DNA of 64,000 nucleotides from Celeribacter litoreus (GCF_020165855.1 NZ_JAIUFY010000005.1:984087-1048086); one strand, 5' to 3'; numbered from the stretch's first letter, positions 48,340-57,211 are shown. Numbers and translations are program-made. The notes: generated from the letters alone by a model not told the origin.

Positions 48340-49431
48340 ATGCCCGACAGATCCGTCCTCCTCGACCACATCACGATCCGCTTCGGCAATTTCACTGCCG
48401 TCGACAACGCAAATCTCAAAATTAATTCAGGCGAATTCTTTTCCTTCCTAGGGCCCTCCGGCTGCGGCAAGACGACCATGCTGCGCTGTATCTCGGGCTT
48501 CTCCGAGCCGACCGAGGGCAAGGTGCTCATCGGCGGCAAGGATATGGCCGGTGTCGGACCGAACAAACGTCCGACGGCACTGATCTTTCAACACCTCGCG
48601 TTGTTCCCGTTGATGACCGTGGCGGAGAACATTGCCTTCCCGCTGGAGGTCCGTGGTGTCTCCAAAAAAGAGCGTCGCAAGAAAGCGGATGAACTTCTTG
48701 AAATGATTGCGCTTCCGGGGATTGGTGACAAGAAGCCCGGCGAACTTTCGGGCGGTCAGAAACAGCGTGTGGCTATCGCCCGCGCACTCGCGGTGGAGCC
48801 GGATATCCTCTTGCTCGACGAACCGCTCTCCGCGCTCGATCTCAAACTGCGCCAGCATATGCGGACGGAACTTCGCGCCATTCAGAAACAGGTCGGCGTG
48901 ACCTTCATCTACATCACCCACGACCAAGGCGAGGCTCTGACCATGTCCGACCGTGTGGCCGTTATGAGCCGCGGTGTGATCGAACAGGTTGGCGAACCGG
49001 ACCGCATCTACAACCGTCCACGCTCTGCCTTTGTTGCGTCCTTCGTGGGGGAGAACAACGCCGTTGAGGGGATTATCAAAGGCCAGTCGGGGGAAACCGC
49101 AGCACTTGAGACCCCGATGGGCACGTTTGAAGCCCGCGTCGGCGGTGGCCGCAAATACAAGGCAGGGGACAAAGCGCTCCTGTTCGTTCGTCCCGAACAA
49201 CTCATTCCCGGCGAAAGCGCGAATGCATTCCAATCCGTGCTCTCGCGTCAGGAATTCGAGGGGGCGACGAACCATGTGTTTGCTAATACCGGCGATCAGG
49301 AACTTCGCATCTCCATGGTCAACGCCGGTCTCGCAGGCAGCTTGCCGGGGCAGGGCGAAACCCTCTCCCTCGGGTTCCGGCCCCTGAACGCCACCATCCT
49401 TCCCGTCGGTCACATGGCGAGTGAAGCATGA
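48340..49431 (+). CDS. ABC transporter ATPase, PotA type
   Basis: 363-residue ATPase energising the PotD-like system. Walker A GPSGCGKTTML lies near 45, the Q loop in IFQHLALFPLMTV near 90, signature LSGGQKQRVAIARAL near 140, Walker B ILLLDEPLSALD near 163, and the switch His in YITHDQGEA near 195. A C-terminal TOBE domain (about 245-355) is present, as in PotA. It starts 74 bases after the binding-protein gene, behind the hairpin, and its stop overlaps the next gene by four bases. Confidence 0.93.
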   Translation: MPDRSVLLDHITIRFGNFTAVDNANLKINSGEFFSFLGPSGCGKTTMLRCISGFSEPTEGKVLIGGKDMAGVGPNKRPTALIFQHLALFPLMTVAENIAFPLEVRGVSKKERRKKADELLEMIALPGIGDKKPGELSGGQKQRVAIARALAVEPDILLLDEPLSALDLKLRQHMRTELRAIQKQVGVTFIYITHDQGEALTMSDRVAVMSRGVIEQVGEPDRIYNRPRSAFVASFVGENNAVEGIIKGQSGETAALETPMGTFEARVGGGRKYKAGDKALLFVRPEQLIPGESANAFQSVLSRQEFEGATNHVFANTGDQELRISMVNAGLAGSLPGQGETLSLGFRPLNATILPVGHMASEA

Positions 49432-50351
49432 AACATCTGAAAGCCGCCTATACGACGCTCGCCGCGCGTCACGGCATGGGGGCCGCGCTGTTCGTGGCCA
49501 TTGCCGTCACGCTCTGGGTCGTCGTCTTTATCACCCTGCCGCAGCTGTCGATGCTCGACTATTCCTTCCGCTTCAACCTGCCGGTCGACCAACTCGGCAC
49601 CGATGCGGACCACTACACGCTTGAGCAATACCGCAGTTTCTTCTTCAACAACGATGGCTCGATCAATACGCTCGACATCACGATCCTCGTGCGCACCTTG
49701 GTTGCGGCGCTGATCGTCACGGCGATTGACGTGATCATCTGCTACCCCATCGCCTACATCCTCGCGCATGGGGCCAACGGCGTCGCTGCCCGCCTCATGG
49801 TGATTGGTCTGATCATTCCCTACTGGATCAACGAAATTTTGCGCGCTTTTGCGTTCCGTGTGCTTTTCGGTGCTACGGGCGTTGTGAACACATGGGGGAT
49901 GCAGCTCGGCCTTTGGGATGCGCCGATTGATTTCATCCGTGCCGATGTCGCGCTCTATTGCGGGTTGGCCTATGCCTATATCCTCCTGATGATCTTCCCG
50001 ATCTACAACGCGGTCGAAGCGCTCGATCATACGCAGGTCGAGGCCGCGCGCGATATGGGCGCACCGCTCTGGCGCGTGCACTGGCGTGTTGTCCTGCCGA
50101 TGGCCAAGCCGGGGATCGCGTCCGGTGCGACGATGGTCTTTATGCTCACCGCCGGTGCGCTGGCCGCGCCGCAGATTTTGGGCGGGCCGTCGTCCCTCTG
50201 GTTCACGCAAGTCATCTATCAGTGGTTCAATGAATCCTCGAACTGGCCGCGCGGCTCCGCCTATGCGGTCGTGCTTCTCGTGACCTGTATCTCCTTCGTC
50301 CTTCTGATGATGCGGGTGTTCAAGGTTTCTGTCGGGGAGATTGGCAAATGA
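49428..50351 (+). CDS. ABC transporter permease, PotB type
   Basis: 307-residue inner-membrane permease with six membrane helices (about 25-45, 95-118, 122-142, 175-195, 230-250 and 275-295). The cytoplasmic EAA loop reads EAARDMGAPLWRVHWRVVLPMAKPG near 205-228 and contacts the ATPase. The 70-residue periplasmic loop after helix one is slightly longer than in E. coli PotB. It is coupled on both sides by ATGA overlaps, so the four genes form one operon. Confidence 0.92.
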   Translation: MKHLKAAYTTLAARHGMGAALFVAIAVTLWVVVFITLPQLSMLDYSFRFNLPVDQLGTDADHYTLEQYRSFFFNNDGSINTLDITILVRTLVAALIVTAIDVIICYPIAYILAHGANGVAARLMVIGLIIPYWINEILRAFAFRVLFGATGVVNTWGMQLGLWDAPIDFIRADVALYCGLAYAYILLMIFPIYNAVEALDHTQVEAARDMGAPLWRVHWRVVLPMAKPGIASGATMVFMLTAGALAAPQILGGPSSLWFTQVIYQWFNESSNWPRGSAYAVVLLVTCISFVLLMMRVFKVSVGEIGK

Positions 50352-51538
50352 ACCGACACACGCTTTTCGGTGGCGCCTATGCCATCGCCTTTTTCTCCTT
50401 CCTGTTCGGCCCGCTGATCATCATGTCGATGACCGCGTTCAACTCCTCGCGCTTTCCGCGGGTGTCTCCGTGGGAGTGTTTTACGACGGGCTGGTTCAAC
50501 GAGTTGTTCGGCAATGCGCGCCTTATGGAGGGCTTGCTGAACTCCGTGATCATCGGTGTGGGCGTTGTGGCGCTCGCGGTGCCAATTGGTCTCGCCGGTG
50601 CGCTCGCGCTCTCTGAACTGCCGGCTAAGCTCCGCGCTGCGCTCTATACGGTTCTGATCCTGCCGATCCTGATCCCGGGCGTTGTGCTTGGTATTTCGAC
50701 CATCGTCCTTTGGGGCCAAATCTCTCGCGGGATGGGGGCGGGGTTCCTCTACAACGGTTACTTCCTCACCATCGTGGGTCAGATCACCTTTGTGTCGGCC
50801 TACGCGATGCTCGTCTTCATCGCGCGCTTGCAACGCTTTGACGCGACGCAGACCGAAGCCGCGCTCGACCTCGGCGCAACACCGGGGCAGGCGTTCCGCA
50901 AAATCCTGTTGCCGTTCATGGCGCCTGCGATTGGCTCTGCTGCGTTCATCACGCTGTTGGCGTCGTTCGAGAACTACAACACGACGGTGTTCACGGTTCT
51001 CTCGGAGAGCACATTCACCACCGCACTGGCCTCCAAAGTCCGCCACGGCACGGACCCCTCCCTGTCCGCGCTCGCGGTGATCATCATCACGATCACACTC
51101 GTGGGGGCCCTGACCAACGAGGCGCTGCAACGTCGCAAAGAGGCCGAGATGGGTGGGCGTGCCTCACGCTCTCCGCTCTATCTCAATCCGGTCACGCGGA
51201 CACTCACGCACCCGGGTGTGGTCCTTGCGATCCTTGTGGCGGTGATTGGCGGGATTTCCTACGCAGGGTCGCAACATGACAGCTCTGTCTGCGAAGCCGG
51301 TGTCCTGCAAGAAAAGCTCGACCGTCAGGAAGAACTCCGCGCGGCGCAACGGGCCAAGATCGAAGCGATGGAAGCCGAGCAGGAAAAGACCCTGCCGAAG
51401 TCCAACTCCGCCTTCGGTGGCGCGTTTGGCGGTCTCGGAACGCCTGCGCCCGCGCCCGAGCCAGCGCCCAAACCGGAAAGCCCGTCCGCCTTTGGCGGCG
51501 CCTTCGGGGGCATCACGGCCCCGAAAACCGACGAATAA
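50348..51538 (+). CDS. ABC transporter permease, PotC type, with C-terminal extension
   Basis: 396-residue permease. Residues 1-262 are an ordinary PotC-like permease with six helices and the EAA loop EAALDLGATPGQAFRKILLPF near 170-190. About 130 extra residues follow. They hold a seventh membrane helix (about 289-306), a charged helical segment with coiled-coil character (316-348, Glu/Gln/Arg/Lys-rich), and a low-complexity tail with SAFGGAFGG at 354-362 and again at 380-388, joined by a Pro/Ala/Glu linker. PotC proteins usually end near residue 265. The extension ends at a single stop and keeps the local codon style, so it does not look like a frameshift. Its role is unknown. Confidence 0.9.
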   Translation: MNRHTLFGGAYAIAFFSFLFGPLIIMSMTAFNSSRFPRVSPWECFTTGWFNELFGNARLMEGLLNSVIIGVGVVALAVPIGLAGALALSELPAKLRAALYTVLILPILIPGVVLGISTIVLWGQISRGMGAGFLYNGYFLTIVGQITFVSAYAMLVFIARLQRFDATQTEAALDLGATPGQAFRKILLPFMAPAIGSAAFITLLASFENYNTTVFTVLSESTFTTALASKVRHGTDPSLSALAVIIITITLVGALTNEALQRRKEAEMGGRASRSPLYLNPVTRTLTHPGVVLAILVAVIGGISYAGSQHDSSVCEAGVLQEKLDRQEELRAAQRAKIEAMEAEQEKTLPKSNSAFGGAFGGLGTPAPAPEPAPKPESPSAFGGAFGGITAPKTDE

Positions 51539-51540
51539 GA

Positions 51541-51565
51541 AAGGGGGCCAAATGGCCCCCTTTTT
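51541..51565 (+). terminator. Bidirectional terminator between convergent operons
   Basis: GGGGGCCA/TGGCCCCC stem with a very short loop, preceded by AA and followed by five T. It lies between the end of the transporter operon and the end of the minus-strand creatininase gene, so it can serve both. Confidence 0.9.
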
Positions 51566-51586
51566 CAATCCAGCGCTGCGGTCGGC

Positions 51587-52375
51587 TTAGTCCGGAATGG
51601 TCCGCGCGTAGCCGTCCGTTGGCAGGTCCCGCAACTCTTTGAGCATCTCGATAAAGCCCGCAACCTGATGTTCGCAGGTGGCGACGCCTTTCTCGGCGGT
51701 GGCCAGATGCGCTTCGCCGACGGTGCCTTTCGGGTTCAGGTCTTTGGAGACCCACGCGAGGTTCACCGGACCAATCGGAGAAATCGGCGCGGTCTCGGCG
51801 GTGGAGCGGAAGTCCTCGGCCATCTCCATATCCACCAGATGCGGTTTGAAGTGGAGCATCAGCGAGGTCTCGAGGTCACCACCGTGGATGCCGTAGCTGT
51901 TCTCTTGCGCGCTATACATGCCCTCCGGCTTGCCGAAGTTGCCCCACTGGCATTTGACGACCATCATGCCTGCCTGCACGCGCAGCTCGCGGCCCAGAAT
52001 GGAAATCAGATCGAGGTTCCCGCCGTGGGAGTTGACAATCACCATCTTCTTGAGACCGGCGCGCGCGACAGACAGACCGATCTCCGTCCACGCGTCGAGC
52101 GCGGTTTTGGCCGTGTAGGTCAGCGTGCCCTTGGCGTGGATGTGTTCGTTCGACTTGCCGACCGCCTGAACGGGCAGGATCAGGATGTCGACATCGTCGG
52201 GGCAGGTTGCGCGAAGTTGTGCGAGCATGCCTTCGTTGATGTAGGTATCGACGCCAACCGGCAGGTGCGGACCGTGCTGCTCTATGGCGGCCGTGGGCAG
52301 GATGACGATGGTTTTCTCGGGGTCGAAGTCGGCGAATTCCGTCGTGCGGTATTCGGCCCAATCGAAACGTCTCAT
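51587..52375 (-). CDS. Creatininase-family amidohydrolase
   Basis: 262-residue member of the creatininase family (creatinine amidohydrolase, also the FAPy and mycofactocin MftE hydrolases). The two-metal site is visible: Glu and His in AAIEQHGPHLPVGVD near 28-42, with Asp42, His in NSHGGN near 117, and Glu in HGGDLETSLML near 168. Family members open cyclic amides or cleave formamide bonds. It is the last gene of the nine-gene minus-strand operon, with its start overlapping the oxygenase stop. Given the operon partners, a ring-opened nitrogen heterocycle is a more likely substrate than creatinine itself, but this is inference. Confidence 0.85.
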   Translation of the reverse strand: MRRFDWAEYRTTEFADFDPEKTIVILPTAAIEQHGPHLPVGVDTYINEGMLAQLRATCPDDVDILILPVQAVGKSNEHIHAKGTLTYTAKTALDAWTEIGLSVARAGLKKMVIVNSHGGNLDLISILGRELRVQAGMMVVKCQWGNFGKPEGMYSAQENSYGIHGGDLETSLMLHFKPHLVDMEMAEDFRSTAETAPISPIGPVNLAWVSKDLNPKGTVGEAHLATAEKGVATCEHQVAGFIEMLKELRDLPTDGYARTIPD

Positions 52376-53298
52376 TGGATTTCCTTTGGTGTGTAGGTCG
52401 CGTCCAGCCGCGACCGCAGATAATCGGCACCCGTCACAGTCGGGTATTTCGGCTCACCCGTGCCCGGGAGGGCAGAGAGCACGCTGTCCGGATTGGGGTC
52501 GAGGAAGAAGGCGATGGAGCGACGCGCCTGTTTCGGGGGCAGGACGCGGTGCGGGGTCGAAACGTAGATGTCATTGGACCAACGCATGAGGCAGTCGCCG
52601 ATATTGACCACAAAGGCCCCCGGCACATGCGGCACGTCAATCCAGTCTTTCCCGCGCGGTTTCACCTGAAGCCCGCCGACGCCATCGGTCCAGAGCATGG
52701 TGACAGATCCATAGTCCGTATGCGCGCCCGCGCCGATCCCCTCGCCATCAGGCGCTGCGGGATAGGACAGGACGCGGAGTGTGGCCATCGGTTCGGTAAA
52801 GTGCGGGGCGAAGTAGCCCTTCGGCAGTTCGAGGTCCATCTCGAACGCTTCATGAAGGTCGACGGAGAGCGCAAGAATGGCGTTGTAATAGGCGAGCATC
52901 GTGTCACGAAAGCCATCGACCTCTGGCCAGATGTTGACGCCCCTGAACGGCTCTCCGGCAAGGACGCGCGGGTCGTCGGCAGGCAGGTCAAACCCGACAT
53001 TGAACGCCTCTTTGCGGTCCATCAGGCCGGACGTCTCGTCAAGCGCCTCTGAGCCCTGACAGGCCCAGCCCCGATTGTGCGGGTTGTTGCGGATGTCGAT
53101 TTTGGATTTTTCCGCGACAGGGAGCGCAAAGAATTCATCGCCTTTCGCGAAGACGTCTGCGATGAGGTCTTCTGAAATGCCATGGCCGGAAATCAGGAAG
53201 AACCCTGTATCGCGGCAGGCGTGGCCGAGGTCTTTGACAAAGCCCTCAACGTCATTGCCGGAGGTAAAACGTTGCCAGTCGAGAACGGGGATCTCCAT
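52372..53298 (-). CDS. 2-oxoglutarate/Fe(II)-type dioxygenase, isopenicillin N synthase-like
   Basis: 308-residue non-haem iron oxygenase. The DIOX_N domain (3-110) is followed by the double-stranded helix core. It has the facial triad His-x-Asp in GAHTDYGSVTM near 200 and His in STPHRVL near 255, and an Arg-x-Ser cosubstrate site in ARRSIAFF near 267. This group includes thymine 7-hydroxylase and gibberellin oxidases as well as isopenicillin N synthase. The RxS motif favours 2-oxoglutarate use. It sits in the operon with a cytosine-deaminase-like protein, so hydroxylation of a pyrimidine-like compound is plausible. It ends four bases before the flavodoxin-fold gene start. Confidence 0.87.
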   Translation of the reverse strand: MEIPVLDWQRFTSGNDVEGFVKDLGHACRDTGFFLISGHGISEDLIADVFAKGDEFFALPVAEKSKIDIRNNPHNRGWACQGSEALDETSGLMDRKEAFNVGFDLPADDPRVLAGEPFRGVNIWPEVDGFRDTMLAYYNAILALSVDLHEAFEMDLELPKGYFAPHFTEPMATLRVLSYPAAPDGEGIGAGAHTDYGSVTMLWTDGVGGLQVKPRGKDWIDVPHVPGAFVVNIGDCLMRWSNDIYVSTPHRVLPPKQARRSIAFFLDPNPDSVLSALPGTGEPKYPTVTGADYLRSRLDATYTPKEIQ

Positions 53299-53301
53299 CT
53301 C

Positions 53302-53922
53302 TTAGCCCTCCTTCGGCGCAGGGGCCGCAATGAGTTTGTCCAAACGCTTACCCACGTTCACAAGGTGCTTCGCGCGGCTTTCCGGCGTGGAGCTGTCCAT
53401 GAGGTAGTGGGCGGCGAAGGCCGTCTTGCAGCGTTTTGCGAGGATGACCCGCAACCCGCGCATCAGTGTCCGCTTGCCCGGTGCGCCGACGAGGAACGTC
53501 AGCCATCGCGACGCGCCACAGGTCGTGAACACGCCGAGTTTGGTGATGTGCGTCAGGCCGGGTTTGATGTCATCCCCGTCCTTTTGCGGCATGATGAAGG
53601 CCACACCCGACACCATCGTGCGGTCGAGCCAGCCCTTTAGCATCGCAGGCAGGCCATACCACCACGTCGGATAAACGAAGATGAGGCTGTCGCACCATTC
53701 CATATCGGCGCAGTCACGCTCTACGAGCGCGCGATTTTCCGGCACATTTTCGTAAATCTCGTGATCATGCGCGGAGAGGACGGGATCGAAGCCTTCGGCA
53801 TAGAGATCGCGCAGACGATACTCGACGCCTGCGGTCTCCAGCCGTTCGACCACGAGGTCGCGAATGCCGCGATTGAACGAGGTGTCGCGCGGGTGACAAT
53901 AGACGACGAGGGCGCGCTTCAT
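53302..53922 (-). CDS. NAD(P)H-dependent flavodoxin-fold reductase, copy 2
   Basis: 206-residue NQO/KefF-type flavoprotein (Flavodoxin_2 family). It begins ALVVYCHPRDTSFNRGIRD, the FMN phosphate-binding loop. It has FVYPTWWYGLPAMLKGWLDR near 80-100, a pattern specific to this family, and TTCGASRW near 135. It shares its first base with the stop of the adjacent paralogue (TGATG). Two tandem copies from the same family in one operon suggest either a heteromeric enzyme or two successive reductions. No substrate can be inferred. Confidence 0.85.
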   Translation of the reverse strand: MKRALVVYCHPRDTSFNRGIRDLVVERLETAGVEYRLRDLYAEGFDPVLSAHDHEIYENVPENRALVERDCADMEWCDSLIFVYPTWWYGLPAMLKGWLDRTMVSGVAFIMPQKDGDDIKPGLTHITKLGVFTTCGASRWLTFLVGAPGKRTLMRGLRVILAKRCKTAFAAHYLMDSSTPESRAKHLVNVGKRLDKLIAAPAPKEG

Positions 53923-54512
53923 CAGAACGCCTCCATCGCCCGTCTCACCCGTTCGAGGTGGGCTTTGAGTTGCGGCTCTTGGTTGTTGTTCATGTCATAG
54001 AGACCGATGTATTTCTTCTTCGGCATCCCGCAGGCATACCACACAGCGCGTGTCACACATTTGCGCGGCGGGTCGCCGTTCATCATCGCGCGGAACCGCG
54101 TGCCGCCATAGGTCGTGCAGGCGTAAAGCTTTTTGATGTTCGTGAGCCCCGGACGAACGCCGCCGTCCTGAAGCTTGAAGGATACATCCGGCAGGAACAC
54201 ACGATCCAGAAACCCTTTGAGGATCGCGGGGTAGCCGAAGTTCCAGACGGGAAAGACCATGACGAGCGCATCTGCGGCCTGCACGCGTTCAACATATTCG
54301 CGCACAGGTTCGATGTTTTCTGGAATGTCGTGATAGGCACGACGCTCCGCCTCAGTGAGGACAGGGGAGAACCCCTCGACGTTGAGGTCGCAATCATCGA
54401 CCTCCCAGCCGGATTTGGTGAGGGTCTCTACGACCACCTCATGCACTGCGGCGTTGAAGCTCTCGGGGCACGGGTGGGCGTAGAGGACCAGAACGCGTCC
54501 TTTCGAACTCAT
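53922..54512 (-). CDS. NAD(P)H-dependent flavodoxin-fold reductase, copy 1
   Basis: 196-residue paralogue of the neighbouring reductase. It begins VLVLYAHPCPESFNAAVHE, with the family flavin motif MVFPVWNFGYPAILKGFLDRVF near 82-103 and TTYGGTRFRAMM near 133. The two are clearly diverged, so this is not a recent duplication. It overlaps the FAD oxidase gene by four bases upstream. It may supply reduced flavin or reduce a quinone or nitro-type intermediate made by the oxidases of the operon. Confidence 0.85.
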   Translation of the reverse strand: MSSKGRVLVLYAHPCPESFNAAVHEVVVETLTKSGWEVDDCDLNVEGFSPVLTEAERRAYHDIPENIEPVREYVERVQAADALVMVFPVWNFGYPAILKGFLDRVFLPDVSFKLQDGGVRPGLTNIKKLYACTTYGGTRFRAMMNGDPPRKCVTRAVWYACGMPKKKYIGLYDMNNNQEPQLKAHLERVRRAMEAF

Positions 54513-55924
54513 TCTGCGGTCTCCGGTTTCGGCAGGATCTTCGCGTAGGAATACATGTCGGCATAATCAAAGTCCGGCTCGTCCCATGCGATCATCTTGC
54601 CAGGGTTCAAGAGGCCCTTTGGATCAGACTCACGTTTGAAGTCGAGCTGGCGCTGGTCGGTGGACTGACGACCGCCTTCTTCGAGCGTGTAGCGGTGCGG
54701 GTTGAAGATCATGCAGTCGAGCGCCTCGTGACGGGCTACGAGATCGTTGAGCTCTTCCTTGTCTTTCGGGAAGACGATCGGGAGGCCGGCAAAGGACAGA
54801 CCTGCGCCTTCGCGCATGACTTCGAGGTGCATGTAGAGATCGTCTTTGAAGGTCTCGTAGGCGTTCATGATCTTTTCAATGTCATCGCCATAGCGGACCT
54901 GAAGATAGGTCAGGTCTTTCTCGAACTTCAGTGCGCGCAGCGTGGTGTGGTTCCAGCCGTATTCATAGACCGGACCCGGGTGACGGTCCCACTGCACATC
55001 GTCAGAGCGATAGATGACCTCGCCATCTTCAAAACGGTCGAGGAGGGTTTTAAACCCGTCCATGTTGTGCGGCGCGACGATGAAGCCACAGAGGTGATCG
55101 TTCTCGGTCACGTGTGCTTTCACGCGCTGGAAGTATTTATGCGCGATCGGCGCGGCGTAGACGGAGGCCAGTTTCACGAGGATACCCGGTTCAGCCGTCA
55201 GAGCACCCGCAAACTCGGTCGCAGCGCGGAAGGTGTCGAAGCGCACGAACATTTCGACCCAGTCATAGGCCGGCGCGAGCGGCATTTCGATCTCGGTGAT
55301 GATGCCGTTGGTGCCGTAGGCGTGGGACACGCGGTGGAGCTCTTCGCCGGTAAACTCATGGATTTGTGGCTCGGCTTCCATCGTCACGACGCGCAGTCGG
55401 TTGATGTTGCCGAGATCACGCAGCGCGCCCCAGTTGGCGGACCCGATGCCACCGGAACCCCCTGCGATGAAGCCGCCGAGGGAGGCTTGGGAATAGGTGG
55501 ACGGAAACATGCGCAGTTCCTGACCGGATTTCTCGCGCAGCTCGTCGTCCATCTCTTTGACGATGATGCCCGGTTCGGCAACTGCATAGCCTTTGCCGAT
55601 TTCCTTGATCTTGTTCATGCCGGTGAGGTGCATGACGCAGCCGCCTGCGAGGGGCATGGCCTGACCGTAGTTGCCGGTGCCGCCGCCGCGGCAGGTGACA
55701 GGCACGTCATGGGCGTAGCAGGTTTTGAGAACCTCGATCACTTCCTCTTCGGATTTCGGGTTCACGACAAAGTCGGCCTGAAGGTGATCCATCTCGGCCT
55801 TCAGGACCGGAGAATACCAGAAGAAGTCCCGCGATTTGTTGCGGATCGTTGCGGGGTTTTCGTCGATTTCCAGATGGGACAGAGCAGCCTTGGCTGCGGC
55901 GACGTTCGGTTTCATGTCGGACAT
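54509..55924 (-). CDS. FAD-linked oxidase, GlcD/vanillyl-alcohol oxidase fold
   Basis: 471-residue flavoprotein with a PCMH-type FAD domain (about 45-230; CRGGGTGNYGQAMPLAGG near 78-95 and GGFIAGGSGGIGSANWG near 150-165), followed by a substrate/cap domain. The family covers glycolate, D-lactate and aromatic alcohol oxidases; specificity cannot be read. The C terminus has the Arg- and Asp-rich DQRQLDFKRESDPKGLLNPGKM block seen in this group (shown in the final 50 residues). It starts four bases after the amidohydrolase gene and is part of the same transcript. Confidence 0.86.
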   Translation of the reverse strand: MSDMKPNVAAAKAALSHLEIDENPATIRNKSRDFFWYSPVLKAEMDHLQADFVVNPKSEEEVIEVLKTCYAHDVPVTCRGGGTGNYGQAMPLAGGCVMHLTGMNKIKEIGKGYAVAEPGIIVKEMDDELREKSGQELRMFPSTYSQASLGGFIAGGSGGIGSANWGALRDLGNINRLRVVTMEAEPQIHEFTGEELHRVSHAYGTNGIITEIEMPLAPAYDWVEMFVRFDTFRAATEFAGALTAEPGILVKLASVYAAPIAHKYFQRVKAHVTENDHLCGFIVAPHNMDGFKTLLDRFEDGEVIYRSDDVQWDRHPGPVYEYGWNHTTLRALKFEKDLTYLQVRYGDDIEKIMNAYETFKDDLYMHLEVMREGAGLSFAGLPIVFPKDKEELNDLVARHEALDCMIFNPHRYTLEEGGRQSTDQRQLDFKRESDPKGLLNPGKMIAWDEPDFDYADMYSYAKILPKPETAE

Positions 55925-55928
55925 GGGA

Positions 55929-57203
55929 TTAGCTCACGATTTCATCGAGTTCAGAATAGGAGGGCAGGGTGCGGTCGATGGGATCTCCGTCCCTCAAGAC
56001 CACCCGGTCAGATTGCGGGCGGGCGAATAGCTCCGTCCAGTTGCGTGCGTTACAGATGACGAGATCGGCGGGGGCGCCTTCTGTCAGTGTCGGGATGTCG
56101 AAACCGCAGGCTTTGGCGGGGTTCGACAGGAAGGCACTCACCCACGGCACCTCTGTATGGTCGAGATGGCAAATTCGCGTGGCTTCGCGCATCACTTCGA
56201 TCATGTCGAGATCGCCATAGGCGTAGAACGGGTCGCGGGTGTTGTCCGAGGAGAAGGATACGTTCACACCGGCGGCGTGAAGTTCATGCGCCATGGTCAC
56301 ACCACGCCACCGCGGTGTGCGGCCCTTGTAACGGTCCTGCAGATACATGTTGCACATCGGCAGGGACACGACGTTGAGACCGGCCTTGGCCACGAGGCCA
56401 ATAATCTCGTCTGCGGTCTCTTCGGGCATCACGGAGATGGAGCAGCAGTGGCCCACAGTGACCGTGTTCTTGAAGCCAAGCTCCAGAACCGTCTCCGCAA
56501 TGGTGCGCAGGGTGTCAGAGGTCGGATCGTCCGTCTCGTCCACGTGGAAGTCCACGTCGAGATCATAGAGCATCGCGTAGTGGAAGAAATCCAGCAGACG
56601 CTCTTTGAGATCCGGCACCGGATAGGTGACGGAGCCGAGGATGTTGCCCGTGTCTGCCACGATCTTTGCCACGGCCGGGAAATCACCCTCGTCCTTGAAG
56701 ACCTTGTCGATGGCGACCAAACAGGACGCCTGCAGGTCGATCTTGCCCGCCCATTTCTCTTTCATGCGCTGAACAACGCCAAAGGAGGAGGAGGCGAGGT
56801 TGTCGAGGCTGTCGATATGGGTGCGGATCGCTTTAGTCCCGTGCGCATAGGCGCAACGGAGAGCGAAATCCATCCGCGCTTCGACGTCCTTCGCGGTCCA
56901 GTTGGCATGGTCCGCGCGCACGGTTTCGAGCGCGCCCATAAAGGAGCCGTCAGGGTTCGAGGCGCGGGGCCAGATGTGGCCTTTGTCGAGATGCGTGTGC
57001 ATATCAACGAAGGCCGGAAACACCATGGCCCCTTTCATATCGATTGTAGTTTCGGCCGGTTGCCCAGCGTCCGTTTTTACAATCTTGCCGTCTGCAATAG
57101 TGAGGTCAGTCGTGATGAGGTCTCCGGTTTGACCGAGTAGGCTGGCCGGAACTGTGACATTCAAAAGTGTCTTCGCGCCGCTGGGCAGAACGCAAAAGCT
57201 CAT
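55929..57203 (-). CDS. Cytosine-deaminase-like amidohydrolase
   Basis: 424-residue metal-dependent hydrolase of the CodA group. The metal site is HTHLDKGHIW near 68-77, HVDETDD near 215, and HCCSIS near 248. The catalytic Asp lies in FSSDNTRDPFYAYGDLDM near 315, which parallels CodA. CodA-type enzymes deaminate cytosine, isoguanine, creatinine or related heterocycles. The protein is full length, with no signal peptide. It lies between the ABC transporter genes (8-base gap) and the oxidase, so the imported compound is probably its substrate or close to it. Confidence 0.85.
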   Translation of the reverse strand: MSFCVLPSGAKTLLNVTVPASLLGQTGDLITTDLTIADGKIVKTDAGQPAETTIDMKGAMVFPAFVDMHTHLDKGHIWPRASNPDGSFMGALETVRADHANWTAKDVEARMDFALRCAYAHGTKAIRTHIDSLDNLASSSFGVVQRMKEKWAGKIDLQASCLVAIDKVFKDEGDFPAVAKIVADTGNILGSVTYPVPDLKERLLDFFHYAMLYDLDVDFHVDETDDPTSDTLRTIAETVLELGFKNTVTVGHCCSISVMPEETADEIIGLVAKAGLNVVSLPMCNMYLQDRYKGRTPRWRGVTMAHELHAAGVNVSFSSDNTRDPFYAYGDLDMIEVMREATRICHLDHTEVPWVSAFLSNPAKACGFDIPTLTEGAPADLVICNARNWTELFARPQSDRVVLRDGDPIDRTLPSYSELDEIVS

Positions 57204-57211
57204 ATAAGTCC

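Noticed and set aside
51246-51590. Alternative frame across the permease tail suggesting a separate small gene
   Set aside because: It is Arg/Pro-rich with no ribosome site. The permease frame itself is continuous and carries the SAFGGAFGG repeats in frame.
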